A stretch of 64,000 nucleotides of DNA, from positions 1,798,001-1,862,000 of the forward strand of contig NZ_AP019547.1 of NCBI RefSeq assembly GCF_013168275.1. The letters are read 5' to 3'. Every line of letters starts with the position of its first letter. The stretch's first letter is position 1. The translations under genes were made by a program, and so were the position numbers. Below the pieces are notes generated by a model that searched no databases, was not told the origin of the DNA, and worked only from the letters and a program-made list of their open reading frames with translations. The DNA is from Candidatus Nitrotoga sp. AM1P. Its GTDB lineage: Bacteria > Pseudomonadota > Gammaproteobacteria > Burkholderiales > Gallionellaceae. Positions 54,028 through 63,753 of the stretch are shown one piece after another.

Positions 54028-54726
54028 ATGATCACGTGGTTGAATGATGGCGCTCCGTTTCCGCCGGTAGAGCAGGCACTGCTCAAACCCAATGGCTTGC
54101 TGGCTGCGGGGGGGAGCCTGTCTGCACACCGTCTGCTGGACGCCTATCGGCAAGGTATCTTCCCTTGGTTCAACACAGGAGAACCCATACTCTGGTGGAG
54201 CCCCAATCCACGCATGGTGCTTATTCCTGAGGAGTTCAAGATTTCACGGTCGTTACGCAAAACTTTACGCGATAAGAGCTATGAAGTTCGTACCGATAGC
54301 GCTTTCGAACAAGTCATGCGTGCCTGCGCCGCCCCACGCCACGAACAGGCGGGAACATGGATACATGAAGACATGATTACCGCTTATACCGAGCTGCATC
54401 AGATGGGCGTAGCGCACTCGGTGGAGGTCTGGATGAAGGGCAATCTGGTGGGTGGGCTGTATGGCATCAGTATTGGACACATGTTCTATGGCGAGTCGAT
54501 GTTCAGCCACGCCACGGATGCATCCAAAATTGCGCTCGCCCATCTCACTGCACAATTGCAGCGTTGGGGTTATGGCATGATTGACTGCCAGATGAGCACA
54601 CCGCATCTTGCTTCGCTCGGCGCACGCGAAATCCCGCGCGCAGAATTTATACGTCGCTTAAAAGAATTGATACACTGTCCGAACCCTCCGCACAAATGGC
54701 AGCTCGACCATGAACTTGTTGCATGA
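54028..54726 (+). CDS. aat: Leucyl/phenylalanyl-tRNA--protein transferase
   Basis: N-end-rule enzyme that adds Leu or Phe to basic N-termini for ClpS/ClpAP degradation. The 232-aa protein has [64 protein letters not shown] and [19 protein letters not shown], all conserved. Its last 17 bp overlap the start of bpt. Confidence 0.95.
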   Translation: MITWLNDGAPFPPVEQALLKPNGLLAAGGSLSAHRLLDAYRQGIFPWFNTGEPILWWSPNPRMVLIPEEFKISRSLRKTLRDKSYEVRTDSAFEQVMRACAAPRHEQAGTWIHEDMITAYTELHQMGVAHSVEVWMKGNLVGGLYGISIGHMFYGESMFSHATDASKIALAHLTAQLQRWGYGMIDCQMSTPHLASLGAREIPRAEFIRRLKELIHCPNPPHKWQLDHELVA

Positions 54727-55444
54727 CATTCCGCTGTCGGCGCTGCAGCTATACCTTACAGCCCCCTATTCGTGCAGCTACCTGCCGGATCAACTGGCGC
54801 GCTCGCAGGTCGCCACACCCAGCTTTCTGATCACCCCGGCTGTGTATTCGGAACTGGTGCGAGGCGGCTTCCGCCGGAGCGGGTCGGTTACCTATAGACC
54901 GCGCTGCGACGCCTGCCAAGCCTGCATTCCGGTGCGTGTCGAAGTACCATCGTTCGCGCCCAACCGCACACAACGCCGCTCCAGGCAACGCCACATCGGT
55001 CTGGAGGCCTCGTTGCATGCATTGAAAGACAACGACGAATATTTCGCGTTGTATCAGCGTTATCAAATGGAACGGCATCCTGATGGCGGCATGAAAAATG
55101 ACAGTCGAGACCAATACCGCAACTTTTTACTGCAAAGCCACGTTGATTCCATACTGGTGGAATTCCGCGAAAATGGGGTGCTGCGCATGGTGAGTATCAT
55201 CGATATTCTCGATGATGGACTCTCTTCGGTTTATACGTTTTATGAGCCGAATATAGCGCAAGCCAGCTTTGGCACCTACAACGTCCTGTGGCAGATCGAG
55301 CTGTGCCGGAAGTTGCAACTGGACTACTTGTATCTGGGTTACTGGATAGAGAAGAGCGAGAAAATGGCGTACAAAGCCAATTTTCGTCCGCTGCAAGGGC
55401 TTATCCAAGGCAAATGGCAAGCACTCCCAACCCACAGGCCGTGA
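54710..55444 (+). CDS. bpt: Aspartate/glutamate leucyltransferase (Bpt)
   Basis: Bacterial ATE1-like enzyme that transfers Leu to acidic N-termini, complementing aat. The 244-aa protein has the N-terminal cysteine motif ([12 protein letters not shown]), [22 protein letters not shown] and [23 protein letters not shown]. The coupling with aat suggests a single N-degron operon. pyrD begins 1 bp after its stop. Confidence 0.94.
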   Translation: MNLLHDIPLSALQLYLTAPYSCSYLPDQLARSQVATPSFLITPAVYSELVRGGFRRSGSVTYRPRCDACQACIPVRVEVPSFAPNRTQRRSRQRHIGLEASLHALKDNDEYFALYQRYQMERHPDGGMKNDSRDQYRNFLLQSHVDSILVEFRENGVLRMVSIIDILDDGLSSVYTFYEPNIAQASFGTYNVLWQIELCRKLQLDYLYLGYWIEKSEKMAYKANFRPLQGLIQGKWQALPTHRP

Positions 55445-55445
55445 T

Positions 55446-56477
55446 ATGTACTCGCTGATTCGACCGCTGCTTTTTTCCTTTAATCCGGAAACCGCCCACC
55501 ACATTACGCTTGATGCGCTGCAGTTTGCCTATCGGCTTGGCCTGCTGCCGCTGTTTGTCAAACATCCGGTAGATAACCCACATAAAGTGATAGGTCTAAC
55601 TTTCCCCAACCCGGTCGGGCTGGCCGCAGGATTAGACAAGAACGGCGATCACATCGATGCGCTGGCCGCACTGGGTTTTGGTTTCATCGAGATCGGGACC
55701 ATCACACCTCGCGCCCAAGGAGGTAACCCAAAACCGCGCTTGTTCCGCTTGCCTGAGGCGCAGGGTATCATCAACCGCATGGGGTTCAACAACCACGGCG
55801 TGGATGCACTCATTGAAAACGTAAAGCGCGCAAATTATCGCGGCATTCTTGGCATCAACATTGGCAAAAATTTTGACACACCGATTGAACATGCTGCCAC
55901 CGATTACCTGATTGGATTACGAAGTGTGTACACCCACGCCAGCTATGTCACCATCAATATTTCTTCGCCTAATACCAAGAATTTACGCCAGTTACAAGGG
56001 GGGGATGAGCTGGATGCGTTGCTCACGCAACTTAAAGCGGAGCAGGAAAAGCTGGCAGATTTGCACGGTAAATATGTTCCGTTGGCATTAAAAATAGCCC
56101 CCGATCTTGATAACGAACAAATCCACCAGATAGCGATACTTTTGCAACGCCACCGCATTGACGGCGTGATCGCCACCAATACCACGTTGACGCGTACAGG
56201 CGTCGAACATCTTACGCAAAATACAGAGACGGGCGGACTGAGTGGCGCGCCAGTGCGTGACCGATCGACTGCCGTTATCCGTGAACTTGCTACCGCATTA
56301 CAAGGCGCTCTGCCTATTATCGGCGCAGGCGGTATTCTGAGCGGAGAAGATGCAGTGGAAAAAATTCACGCTGGCGCTGCGCTAATACAAATTTACAGTG
56401 GACTGATTTATCGCGGCCCTGAATTAATCAATGAATGTGTTAATGCGATTGGGCATTTGCAACGCAGGGGGGCGTAA
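55446..56477 (+). CDS. pyrD: Dihydroorotate dehydrogenase (quinone), class 2
   Basis: Membrane-associated FMN enzyme that oxidises dihydroorotate to orotate with quinone in pyrimidine synthesis. The 343-aa protein has the class 2 N-terminal helices ([26 protein letters not shown]), [44 protein letters not shown] with the catalytic serine, and [15 protein letters not shown]. It is the last gene of the aat-bpt-pyrD run. Confidence 0.96.
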   Translation: MYSLIRPLLFSFNPETAHHITLDALQFAYRLGLLPLFVKHPVDNPHKVIGLTFPNPVGLAAGLDKNGDHIDALAALGFGFIEIGTITPRAQGGNPKPRLFRLPEAQGIINRMGFNNHGVDALIENVKRANYRGILGINIGKNFDTPIEHAATDYLIGLRSVYTHASYVTINISSPNTKNLRQLQGGDELDALLTQLKAEQEKLADLHGKYVPLALKIAPDLDNEQIHQIAILLQRHRIDGVIATNTTLTRTGVEHLTQNTETGGLSGAPVRDRSTAVIRELATALQGALPIIGAGGILSGEDAVEKIHAGAALIQIYSGLIYRGPELINECVNAIGHLQRRGA

Positions 56478-56678
56478 GGGCAGCGCAATCATTCGCATTC
56501 AGGCGCATTTACCTTTGAAATAATCGACATAGGCAAACTGGATTCCTTCGTGCAATCGATTTGTGCATTGATTCTCGCCAAGGTCACTGGCGAAGATAGC
56601 GCTAGGTCAAAACTAGAGTTATTATAGCTTCGCGAATCCTAAGTTTTGCTGTTGGGTTATTCCCCTGCCAAGAGCCGA

Positions 56679-56684
56679 TATAAT
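56679..56684 (+). promoter_or_regulatory. mrcA: Candidate -10 box for mrcA
   Basis: A perfect TATAAT, 34 bp before the chosen mrcA start. No convincing -35 box stands at 16-18 bp. It lies inside the 5' extension of the open frame and argues for the later start. Confidence 0.4.
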
Positions 56685-56717
56685 CCTAACTATGCCCTTT
56701 ATACAATTCCGTACCCC

Positions 56718-59021
56718 ATGACTTCCCGCTGGTGGTTCTATCCGGTCATTGCTGGCATCGCCCTTATCATCACACCCTTGTTGTTGCTGATGTTTGCGGC
56801 AATGCTGGTATACCCAACGCTGCCCTCGCTTGAAGCCTTGACCGACTATAAGCCTAAAATCCCGCTACGTGTATATAGCACGGAGGGGGTTCTAATCGGT
56901 GAATTCGGGGAGGAACGTCGCGCGCTGGTCAAGATTGACGAAGTACCCGACTTGATGAAAAAGGCCGTCCTCGCCGCGGAAGATGATCGGTTTTATGAGC
57001 ACGGCGGGGTGGATTACATGGGCGTATTGCGCGCCACGTATAACAATTTCACCTCGGGCGGCGTCAAGCAAGGAGCCAGCACGATCACCATGCAAGTGGC
57101 CCGTAATTTTTTCCTGACTAAAGAGAAGAAATTATCGCGCAAATTTAACGAAGTGTTGCTTGCCATCAAGATCGAACACAATCTGAGTAAAGATGAAATC
57201 CTCCAGCTTTATATTAACCATATCTATCTAGGTCAACGGGCCTATGGCTTTGCTGCTGCCGCGCAAGGCTATTTCGGCAAAAGCCTGGACCAACTCGGCG
57301 TGGCAGAGTTCGCTATGCTGGCTGGTTTACCCAAGGCCCCTTCCATTTACAACCCGGTGGTCAACCCCAAGCGTGCCAAACTACGCCAAACGTATGTACT
57401 GCGCCGCATGCATGAGCTGGGTTTCATAAACATCCAGCAACAAGAGACGGCACTGCATCAACCCCTGATGGTGAAACGCAGCTATCAGGAATTTTCAGGT
57501 AAAGCTGATTATTTGGCAGAAATGGTCAGGCAAGAGGTATTCAAACGTTATCAGGATGACACCTATACGCAAGGTATCAAGGTCTATACCACTATCCGTC
57601 AGCAAGATCAGGCAATAGCCTATGAAGCGCTACGCAAAGGTGTGCTGGAATATGACCGACGCCATGGTTACCGTGGCCCGGAAGGCTATATCGATCTACA
57701 GAAAGGAAATTCCGAGGAAGAGTTGGAAGAAGCGCTACAGGATATTGCTGATAGTGATGACATGATTCCCGCCGTAGTACTTGAAGCAAATCCCAAAGGC
57801 ATCCGCGCCTACAGTAAGGGCGGCGCAATTGCCAAAATTAGCGGGGAAGGACTTAAGTTTGCCCAACCCTATATGAACAACAAGACTGCGTTGAATCGGC
57901 GCTTACGTGCCGGTTCTCTAATCCACGTGCAGAAGGACGAAAAGAATATTTGGAAAATTGTCCAATTACCGCAAGTAGAAGCGGCTTTCGTTTCCGCCAG
58001 TCCGCACAATGGTGCGATCTACGCTCTGGTAGGCGGTTTCGACTTCAATCGAAACCAATTTAACCATGTCACTCAGGCTTGGCGGCAACCCGGCTCCAGT
58101 TTCAAACCATTCATTTATTCCGCCGCATTGGAAAAAGGTCTGACTCCTGCCACCGTTATTGACGACGCACCCTTGATGATTGATGCGACAGAGACAGGCA
58201 GCGAAGCCTGGGAGCCAAAAAACTACGATGGGGTATTTGATGGTCCTATCCGCATGCGGCAAGCGCTGGTCAAATCCAAAAACATGGTCTCTATTCGTAT
58301 CCTGCAAACTATTACACCGCAATACGCACAAGACTACATCACCAAATTTGGCTTCGACGCAGCCAAACACCCTCCTTACCTCACTATGGCATTAGGTGCC
58401 GGTTCGGTTACGCCTATGCAAATGTTGACGGGTTACTCTGTCTTCGCCAATGGCGGTTTCCGCATCGCCCCCTATTTCATCCAGCGCATTGAGGACAGCA
58501 ATGGCAAAGTGCTCCATAAAGCCGCGCCCGTTGTGGCCGGAGAAAACGCCCAGCAAGTTATAGATGTACGTAATGCCTACACCATGGTAAACATGATGCA
58601 AGGCGTGGTGCAACACGGCACTGCCTTCCGCGCCATGCAACTGGGTCGCCATGATTTAGCGGGCAAGACCGGCACGACCAACGATTCAATGGATGCCTGG
58701 TTCAGCGGCTTCCATCCCACCGTGGTAGGAATTACCTGGGTGGGTTTCGACAACCCGCGCAGTCTGGGCGAAAGAGAAACCGGAGGCGGGGCTGCATTAC
58801 CCATTTGGATGGACTACATGGGGAAAATACTTAAGAAAGTGCCTGAAGTCACCTACACCATGCCGGAAAATATGGTGGCTGCGCGCATTAACAACGAGGG
58901 ACTGCGGGATGAGGCGGGCGATTTAGTGGAATATTTCTACACAGAAAATTTACCGCCAGAGAAACCCGTTCCGCCACCGGAAAAGTCGCTTATCGAAACA
59001 ATCATCGATCACATATTTTAA
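56718..59021 (+). CDS. mrcA: Penicillin-binding protein 1A (bifunctional class A PBP)
   Basis: Inner-membrane peptidoglycan synthase of 767 aa from the ATG at 56718 (MTSRWWFYPVIAGIALIITP). A frame 24 codons longer includes the -10-like box, and its extra N-terminus is not family-like. One membrane helix is followed by the GT51 transglycosylase domain (EDDRFYEHGGVDYMGVLRA, GASTITMQVARNFF), an OB-like insert and the transpeptidase motifs GSSFKPF (SxxK), SKNMVS (SxN) and AGKTGTTND (KTG). Confidence 0.94.
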   Translation: MTSRWWFYPVIAGIALIITPLLLLMFAAMLVYPTLPSLEALTDYKPKIPLRVYSTEGVLIGEFGEERRALVKIDEVPDLMKKAVLAAEDDRFYEHGGVDYMGVLRATYNNFTSGGVKQGASTITMQVARNFFLTKEKKLSRKFNEVLLAIKIEHNLSKDEILQLYINHIYLGQRAYGFAAAAQGYFGKSLDQLGVAEFAMLAGLPKAPSIYNPVVNPKRAKLRQTYVLRRMHELGFINIQQQETALHQPLMVKRSYQEFSGKADYLAEMVRQEVFKRYQDDTYTQGIKVYTTIRQQDQAIAYEALRKGVLEYDRRHGYRGPEGYIDLQKGNSEEELEEALQDIADSDDMIPAVVLEANPKGIRAYSKGGAIAKISGEGLKFAQPYMNNKTALNRRLRAGSLIHVQKDEKNIWKIVQLPQVEAAFVSASPHNGAIYALVGGFDFNRNQFNHVTQAWRQPGSSFKPFIYSAALEKGLTPATVIDDAPLMIDATETGSEAWEPKNYDGVFDGPIRMRQALVKSKNMVSIRILQTITPQYAQDYITKFGFDAAKHPPYLTMALGAGSVTPMQMLTGYSVFANGGFRIAPYFIQRIEDSNGKVLHKAAPVVAGENAQQVIDVRNAYTMVNMMQGVVQHGTAFRAMQLGRHDLAGKTGTTNDSMDAWFSGFHPTVVGITWVGFDNPRSLGERETGGGAALPIWMDYMGKILKKVPEVTYTMPENMVAARINNEGLRDEAGDLVEYFYTENLPPEKPVPPPEKSLIETIIDHIF

Positions 59022-59027
59022 TTTGAC

Positions 59028-59636
59028 ATGAGTAAAGATCGTTTACATCGGCGTGACCTGATGCGTGAACAGCTCGCACATCACGCCGCGCGTCTAATGG
59101 CCGAGGGTGGCATTACCGATTATGCGTTTGCCAAACGCAAGGCCGCCAAACAATTGGGAGCAGAAGATACTCAACACCTGCCCAGCAATGATGAAGTTGA
59201 AATGGCGTTGCGTAGCTTCCGTGCCCTGTATCAGAGTGAAAGCCATCCCCTCGTCCTGCACCAATTACGCCAGCAGGCGCTCGCCGCTATGCAATTATTG
59301 GAGCCATTTCACCCTTTCCTCACTGGCTCGGTGTTGAAGGGTACGGCAGGCGAGCAATCCGACATTAACCTTTTGGTTTACTCCGATGACGAAAAAGCGA
59401 TGATGATGTTCCTGCTCAAGCATAACTTGCCCTTTGAAGGCGGTGAATGGTCCATACATCTAGCGGGCAGGCAACAAACTGTGCCCAGCTTTACGCTGAA
59501 AACTGAAACGGGTGTGCCGGTGAATATTGCGGTACTGCCTGAGAATGCAAGGCACAGTGGTAGCCGAAAGATCGGCAAGCAAGCGGATATAGCGGCGGTT
59601 AAGCGGTTGCTAAATGAAAGTGTGAATAACGAATAA
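59028..59636 (+). CDS. Nucleotidyltransferase-like protein of unknown function
   Basis: A 202-aa cytoplasmic protein. The N-terminal half is helical (MSKDRLHRRDLMREQLAHHAARL). The middle has GSVLKGTAGEQSDINLLVYSDDE, which resembles the GSx(n)G...SDxD core of the nucleotidyltransferase fold, with N in place of the second Asp. VPVNIAVLPENARH may hold the third acidic strand, but the Asp/Glu there is absent. It may therefore be a degenerate or inactive member. It follows mrcA by 6 bp. Confidence 0.6.
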   Translation: MSKDRLHRRDLMREQLAHHAARLMAEGGITDYAFAKRKAAKQLGAEDTQHLPSNDEVEMALRSFRALYQSESHPLVLHQLRQQALAAMQLLEPFHPFLTGSVLKGTAGEQSDINLLVYSDDEKAMMMFLLKHNLPFEGGEWSIHLAGRQQTVPSFTLKTETGVPVNIAVLPENARHSGSRKIGKQADIAAVKRLLNESVNNE

Positions 59637-59798
59637 ATGATTTATCTAGCCTGCAATACATTTTCGAATATTTAGCTACAGGCGAACATGCTATAGACTG
59701 GTATGCAGCAGTTCACTCATATCAGGAACCTTGAGCAGACGTATTCAACAGACCTATTCATAAGTAAATGCTGTTGTTCTTCAAACTTGAATTGATCC

Positions 59799-61019
59799 TC
59801 AATTCAACATCGGCTCCCCGCCTTTCGGAAATAGCACCCATAACCGCCCCTGTTGTTTCATCTTGCCCGCCTGCGCTCCCGCAGATTCGCCAAAGCCCCA
59901 GAAAAAATCCGCGCGCACTGCACCCTTGATGGCCCCGCCCGTATCTTGCGCCAGCATCAGGCGATTGAGTGGCGCGCTATCATTAGGATAAGTCGTAGCG
60001 AGAAAGACAGGCGCGCCCAGCGGGATGGTGCGCGGATCTACGGCAATACTGTATTCATTGGTCAGTGGCACACCCAGCGCACCCAATGGTGCGGACAGAC
60101 TATCCGGCAATTCACGTAAAAATACGTAGCTGGGATTGTGCTCCAGTAATCTGTTAATTTTATCCGGATTTTTCTCGGCCCAACCCTTAATGCCCTGCAT
60201 AGAGGCTTCTTCAAGCTTAAGTTCACCCATTTCAACCAGCTTCTTGCCGATGGACATATAAGGGTGGCCATTTTGATCAGCATATCCGACTTTCACCTGC
60301 TTGCCATCCGGTAATTCAATGCGCCCAGATCCTTGTATTTGCAAGAAAAATAGCTCAATTTCATTTTCCACCCAGAACAATTCATTCCCCATGAGAACAC
60401 CTGCCCCGGCTCCGGCATCAATTTCTGCACGGTTGTAGTAGGGCACAATGCGTTTGCCCTGTAAGCGGCCGCGTAAACGCAGATCTTTGAGTTGTGGATA
60501 GGCTGCGCCTAAATCGATCGTGAGCAAATCATTCGGCGCAGCATACAGCGGATATTGGAAGCGCGGCGTCCTGGAACGACTGCCCTTGAGCAAAGGCTCG
60601 TAATAACCAGTAATCATTCCCTGCTCGCTACCGTCCGGATTGAGCAGTTGGTAAGGGGTAAACCACTCTTCATAAAATGCACGTAGCGTAGCATTGTCAT
60701 TAGCCCCCAATTGTTCGGCCTGAACACATACCTCCTGCCAGTGCGGCTTGTTTTTCAGCACACGACAGCTTTGCAGAAATGCAGTTTGAGAAGGTGCAAG
60801 ATCGAGAGTTTGCCAATCCGGCAGCATCTCCCACTTACTCACAGTAAACAACGGAGCAGGCAACCCTGCTATGGGTGCGGGCACCACTTTGGGAGGCAGC
60901 ACAACTGGTTGAGGACGTGACACAACGGGCGGTTTGGATAACGTAGAGCAAGCGGTAAGAAATACGCTGAGCACCAAAGCTACCCATTTTTTATTTATTT
61001 CAATATTATGTTTCTTCAT
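59799..61019 (-). CDS. mltA: Membrane-bound lytic murein transglycosylase A
   Basis: Outer-membrane lipoprotein of 406 aa that cleaves peptidoglycan to anhydromuropeptides. The signal peptide ends in the lipobox LTAC (C24). The MltA domain contains GMITGYYEPLLKGSR, YYNRAEIDAGA and FFLQIQGSGRIELPDGK. The C-terminal 3D domain, with catalytic aspartates, includes VDPRTIPLGAPVFLATTYP and LAQDTGGAIKGAVRADFFWG. It is a single gene. Confidence 0.94.
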   Translation of the reverse strand: MKKHNIEINKKWVALVLSVFLTACSTLSKPPVVSRPQPVVLPPKVVPAPIAGLPAPLFTVSKWEMLPDWQTLDLAPSQTAFLQSCRVLKNKPHWQEVCVQAEQLGANDNATLRAFYEEWFTPYQLLNPDGSEQGMITGYYEPLLKGSRSRTPRFQYPLYAAPNDLLTIDLGAAYPQLKDLRLRGRLQGKRIVPYYNRAEIDAGAGAGVLMGNELFWVENEIELFFLQIQGSGRIELPDGKQVKVGYADQNGHPYMSIGKKLVEMGELKLEEASMQGIKGWAEKNPDKINRLLEHNPSYVFLRELPDSLSAPLGALGVPLTNEYSIAVDPRTIPLGAPVFLATTYPNDSAPLNRLMLAQDTGGAIKGAVRADFFWGFGESAGAQAGKMKQQGRLWVLFPKGGEPMLN

Positions 61020-61435
61020 TGATGAATACTTTTATAAATTCTGTTTGGCTACCAGACTTCCTGAAAACGCCATCACCATTTAAAAAACAGCCGATTTTTG
61101 GCAAATGGACAATTGGAAATTATTCAGAAAAATTTTATTAATTAGCGCATTGTCGTGATACTGCATGACGAATACAAATTCCATACCCAAGCCTCCAGCC
61201 ATTGGGCACCTCTATCAGTTAGCATTCGGGGTACACTACACGACGATATGTTACGCATGAAAGCTTGAAGAAGCCGAAAAAATATGCAGCAATGTTAGAA
61301 CCACCCCCATTTTTTCTGATTTAACATATCAAGGGTAAAGTAGTTTCCAACTTGTCAGCCAGACGATGGTTAAATAAAAATTTAGCGGTCGTCATTTTGC
61401 CGTCAGATTTCCATATGTAGAGGAGTTTATTCACG
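61020..61435. other. Gene-free spacer between mltA and a secreted protein
   Basis: AT-rich, with no open frame that I would call a gene. It separates two divergent genes, so promoters for both are expected, but I see no clear boxes. Confidence 0.5.
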
Positions 61436-62320
61436 ATGTATATTATTGGTCTTTTTTTTGCAAGCCTGTTCGTTCTGTCCTCAGGGGCACAGGCGAAACC
61501 CACGCATCAATGTAACACGCGTGCATCAAACCAGCTTTATGTATCCGGGCAAGGAGCAGGAGAGCTGGCGCGGTCACGCATTTTGGCAGCCGTGACACAG
61601 CCTGAATCGGATATTAACTTATACACCCGGCTAGGGGAGCCTCTTAAAGCTACGCCGTATACCTTTGTTTACCTCGAGAGCTGGATGATGGTTCTTGTTA
61701 TGGACCCATTTCAGGATCTAACCGAGATGATAGACGCGATTCGCACCGACCCATTAGTTGCCTCGTTAGGTGTTTCTTACGTAGGGGATAACTTGGGCGT
61801 CTGTTTCGCCACTAGTCCACCACCCCAAACTCAGAACGTTACCGAATACCATAACACGCTTCTAAACCACTACTTTCTTTCGAGCTCCATAGAAGAAAAT
61901 GCATTCATTGATTCTGGCGGTGCGGGGCCTGGTTGGGTAAAAACGGGCGAGTCATTCCTCGCCTTTGTCCCTGACGATTGTGCCCGTACCGTTAATGTAT
62001 TTCGATTTTATGGACCAGGACCAAACTCGCATTTTTATACCGCAGACCCGAAGGAGTGTGGCGGCTTGCGTACCCAGGAATCTGGCTGGAATGCGGAAAG
62101 TATAGCGTTCGGTGGCATACTTCCCGAGAATGGACAATGCCCGGACCATAGTGGATTTGTCCCGCCCCTTTACGCGCCCCTTTACCGCTTGTATAACAAC
62201 CGCTGGATGTTCAACGATTCTAATCATCGCTACACGATTCGGATTGACATCTACGAACAGATGATCAATAAAGGATGGGTTGGGGAAGGCGTTGCATTGT
62301 GCGTTCGCAATGGAAGGTGA
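61436..62320 (+). CDS. Secreted protein with a DUF5648-like C-terminal domain
   Basis: A 294-aa exported protein with a signal peptide (MYIIGLFFASLFVLSSGAQA, cleaved before KPTHQC). An AGGAG box lies 12 nt before the ATG. The N-terminal 150 residues match nothing I know. From about residue 185, VNVFRFYGPGPNSHFYTADPKECG, GWNAESIAFGG, LYRLYNNRWMFNDSNHRYT and GWVGEGVALCV have the two-repeat pattern of DUF5648, a putative carbohydrate- or surface-binding repeat. Several cysteines suggest disulfides. Confidence 0.7.
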   Translation: MYIIGLFFASLFVLSSGAQAKPTHQCNTRASNQLYVSGQGAGELARSRILAAVTQPESDINLYTRLGEPLKATPYTFVYLESWMMVLVMDPFQDLTEMIDAIRTDPLVASLGVSYVGDNLGVCFATSPPPQTQNVTEYHNTLLNHYFLSSSIEENAFIDSGGAGPGWVKTGESFLAFVPDDCARTVNVFRFYGPGPNSHFYTADPKECGGLRTQESGWNAESIAFGGILPENGQCPDHSGFVPPLYAPLYRLYNNRWMFNDSNHRYTIRIDIYEQMINKGWVGEGVALCVRNGR

Positions 62321-62392
62321 CCCGCAAAAAATGGAATGATGCCTAACGCATAAGGTTAGCTTGGCAGGAGCTTCACCCTATGGCGCAGCGCG

Positions 62393-62797
62393 TCATCTCA
62401 GCCTGTAGGCATTCTCTTGCAGGGAAAACGTAAAGAATGGCGGCTCCCCAGGCTCCGGTCGACCGGGATAGTAACGAATGACGACCCACGGACTGGGGTC
62501 GTTTTGCGGCATCCACTCAAATTGGGCTTTGGTCTGTCCTGACGGGACTTCAGCAACGAGGACGTGACGCCCTTTGCCACTCAACTCGAAGGTTCCGGCG
62601 ACTATCGACAATACTCCATGCACGCCAAGCGAAGCCCGCGTGGGCGTACCTTCATAGATCACTTTGCGATCAAGAAAAACCCGGATGGCTGTATGCTCAT
62701 CCGGGTTTAGGATCTGAACGGAAATGTTGGCGCATTGAGTGGGCATCATCACACCTGCCAGCATGAAAAACAGGAAAGCGCGTGCCGCCCGAATCAT
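62393..62797 (-). CDS. Small exported protein of unknown function
   Basis: Unrecognised 134-aa protein with a signal peptide (MIRAARAFLFFMLAGVMMPTQCA). The mature part looks like a small beta-sandwich (ISVQILNPDEHTAIRVFLDRKVIYEG, HVLVAEVPSGQTKAQFEW, WVVIRYYPG). It starts 11 bp after the metalloprotease-like gene on the same strand, so the two are probably co-transcribed and may work together. Confidence 0.6.
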   Translation of the reverse strand: MIRAARAFLFFMLAGVMMPTQCANISVQILNPDEHTAIRVFLDRKVIYEGTPTRASLGVHGVLSIVAGTFELSGKGRHVLVAEVPSGQTKAQFEWMPQNDPSPWVVIRYYPGRPEPGEPPFFTFSLQENAYRLR

Positions 62798-62808
62798 GCC
62801 GTGCTTGC

Positions 62809-63753
62809 TCAGGCGCGCAACTGTCTACGCCTGCGAACCATGCCCATCATGCCCAGTCCGGCGACCGACATCAGCAACAAGGTGTCCGGTTCTGGAACGG
62901 CTGAGGGGCTCGTGTTCACCGGTTGCAAAACGGCTGAGGGATTCGTGTTCACCTGACTGGCGTCACAGCCTTCGATAGTGCAGATCGCGAGAATATCAAC
63001 GCCGGAAAGCAAGGCGCGCTCGCCAGAGTTAAAACCAGGAAGAGCAAGGGACGTGTTGTTGAAAATTTTGAAATTGGTATCGCCATCGATATGCGTCCCG
63101 GTGACAGGAATATCAAAGGGGTCCAACCCACTAACCAACGTCGGCACGGTAAGAATCTTTCTGGTTGTGTTGATCACGGAAGTATAGCGAGTATTACCAG
63201 CATTACTGGCATCAAATCCCAGTGCGTGTTCCATCTCGTGGAGGATCAAAGAAAGCAGGTCGTATCTCCCACTGGCTGACGTATCCACAGCAGCGCCAAA
63301 CCGGCCCGAATTGACTGTATCCGTACCCGCCAGGATCGAAAAATCAACGAGTTTGAATTCACTATTGTCAGCAGGCGTCGGATCGATGTAGAAGGGAGTC
63401 GCACTATTACCCACACTGATGGTAGTCATGAGGGGGCGGGTGTTACTGTCAAACGAGTCGATATGCGAAATGCCGGCGATAGAAGTAGACAAAGTATCGA
63501 GCTTGAAGTTAATGGTCATATTCCAGGTATTAAGCAAAATGGCGTTTTGCCAATAGTTGATAGAGGTCTGCACGTTGGACTTGAAAATGTCGGTCACGTC
63601 GGTGCCGTTCGTATTGGACAGTACGCCGCGTTCATTTTGGTAGACGGTTCCAAGCAATGAATAATCGGCGGTGATTGTCATTGCGAAAGCCGGCGCTGCG
63701 CTGAAAAATACTGCGGTGGCCAATATAGATCTGATTCGATTTATTTTTTTCAC
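62809..63753 (-). CDS. PEP-CTERM anchored metalloprotease-like protein
   Basis: Exported protein of 314 aa from the GTG at 63753, which has AAGGGTG 5-8 nt upstream; a longer frame from 63792 has no ribosome-binding site. The signal peptide is KKINRIRSILATAVFFSAAPAFA. The middle has a zinc-protease motif HEMEHALGFD (HExxHxxGF). The C-terminus is a PEP-CTERM sorting signal: VPEPDTLLLMSVAGLGMMGM followed by RRRR. A linker has a tandem 11-residue repeat (VNTNPSAVLQP, VNTSPSAVPEP). It should be sorted and cleaved by an exosortase encoded elsewhere. Confidence 0.85.
   Translation of the reverse strand: MKKINRIRSILATAVFFSAAPAFAMTITADYSLLGTVYQNERGVLSNTNGTDVTDIFKSNVQTSINYWQNAILLNTWNMTINFKLDTLSTSIAGISHIDSFDSNTRPLMTTISVGNSATPFYIDPTPADNSEFKLVDFSILAGTDTVNSGRFGAAVDTSASGRYDLLSLILHEMEHALGFDASNAGNTRYTSVINTTRKILTVPTLVSGLDPFDIPVTGTHIDGDTNFKIFNNTSLALPGFNSGERALLSGVDILAICTIEGCDASQVNTNPSAVLQPVNTSPSAVPEPDTLLLMSVAGLGMMGMVRRRRQLRA

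Noticed and set aside
54265..54606. Minus-strand frame inside aat
   Set aside because: Antisense shadow of conserved aat sequence.
62335..62375. GCCTAAC followed by GGTTAGC after the DUF5648-like gene, similar to an attC core
   Set aside because: The two halves pair with each other only as a short hairpin (CTAAC/GTTAG). No distal GTTRRRY core with inner arms is found within 150 bp.
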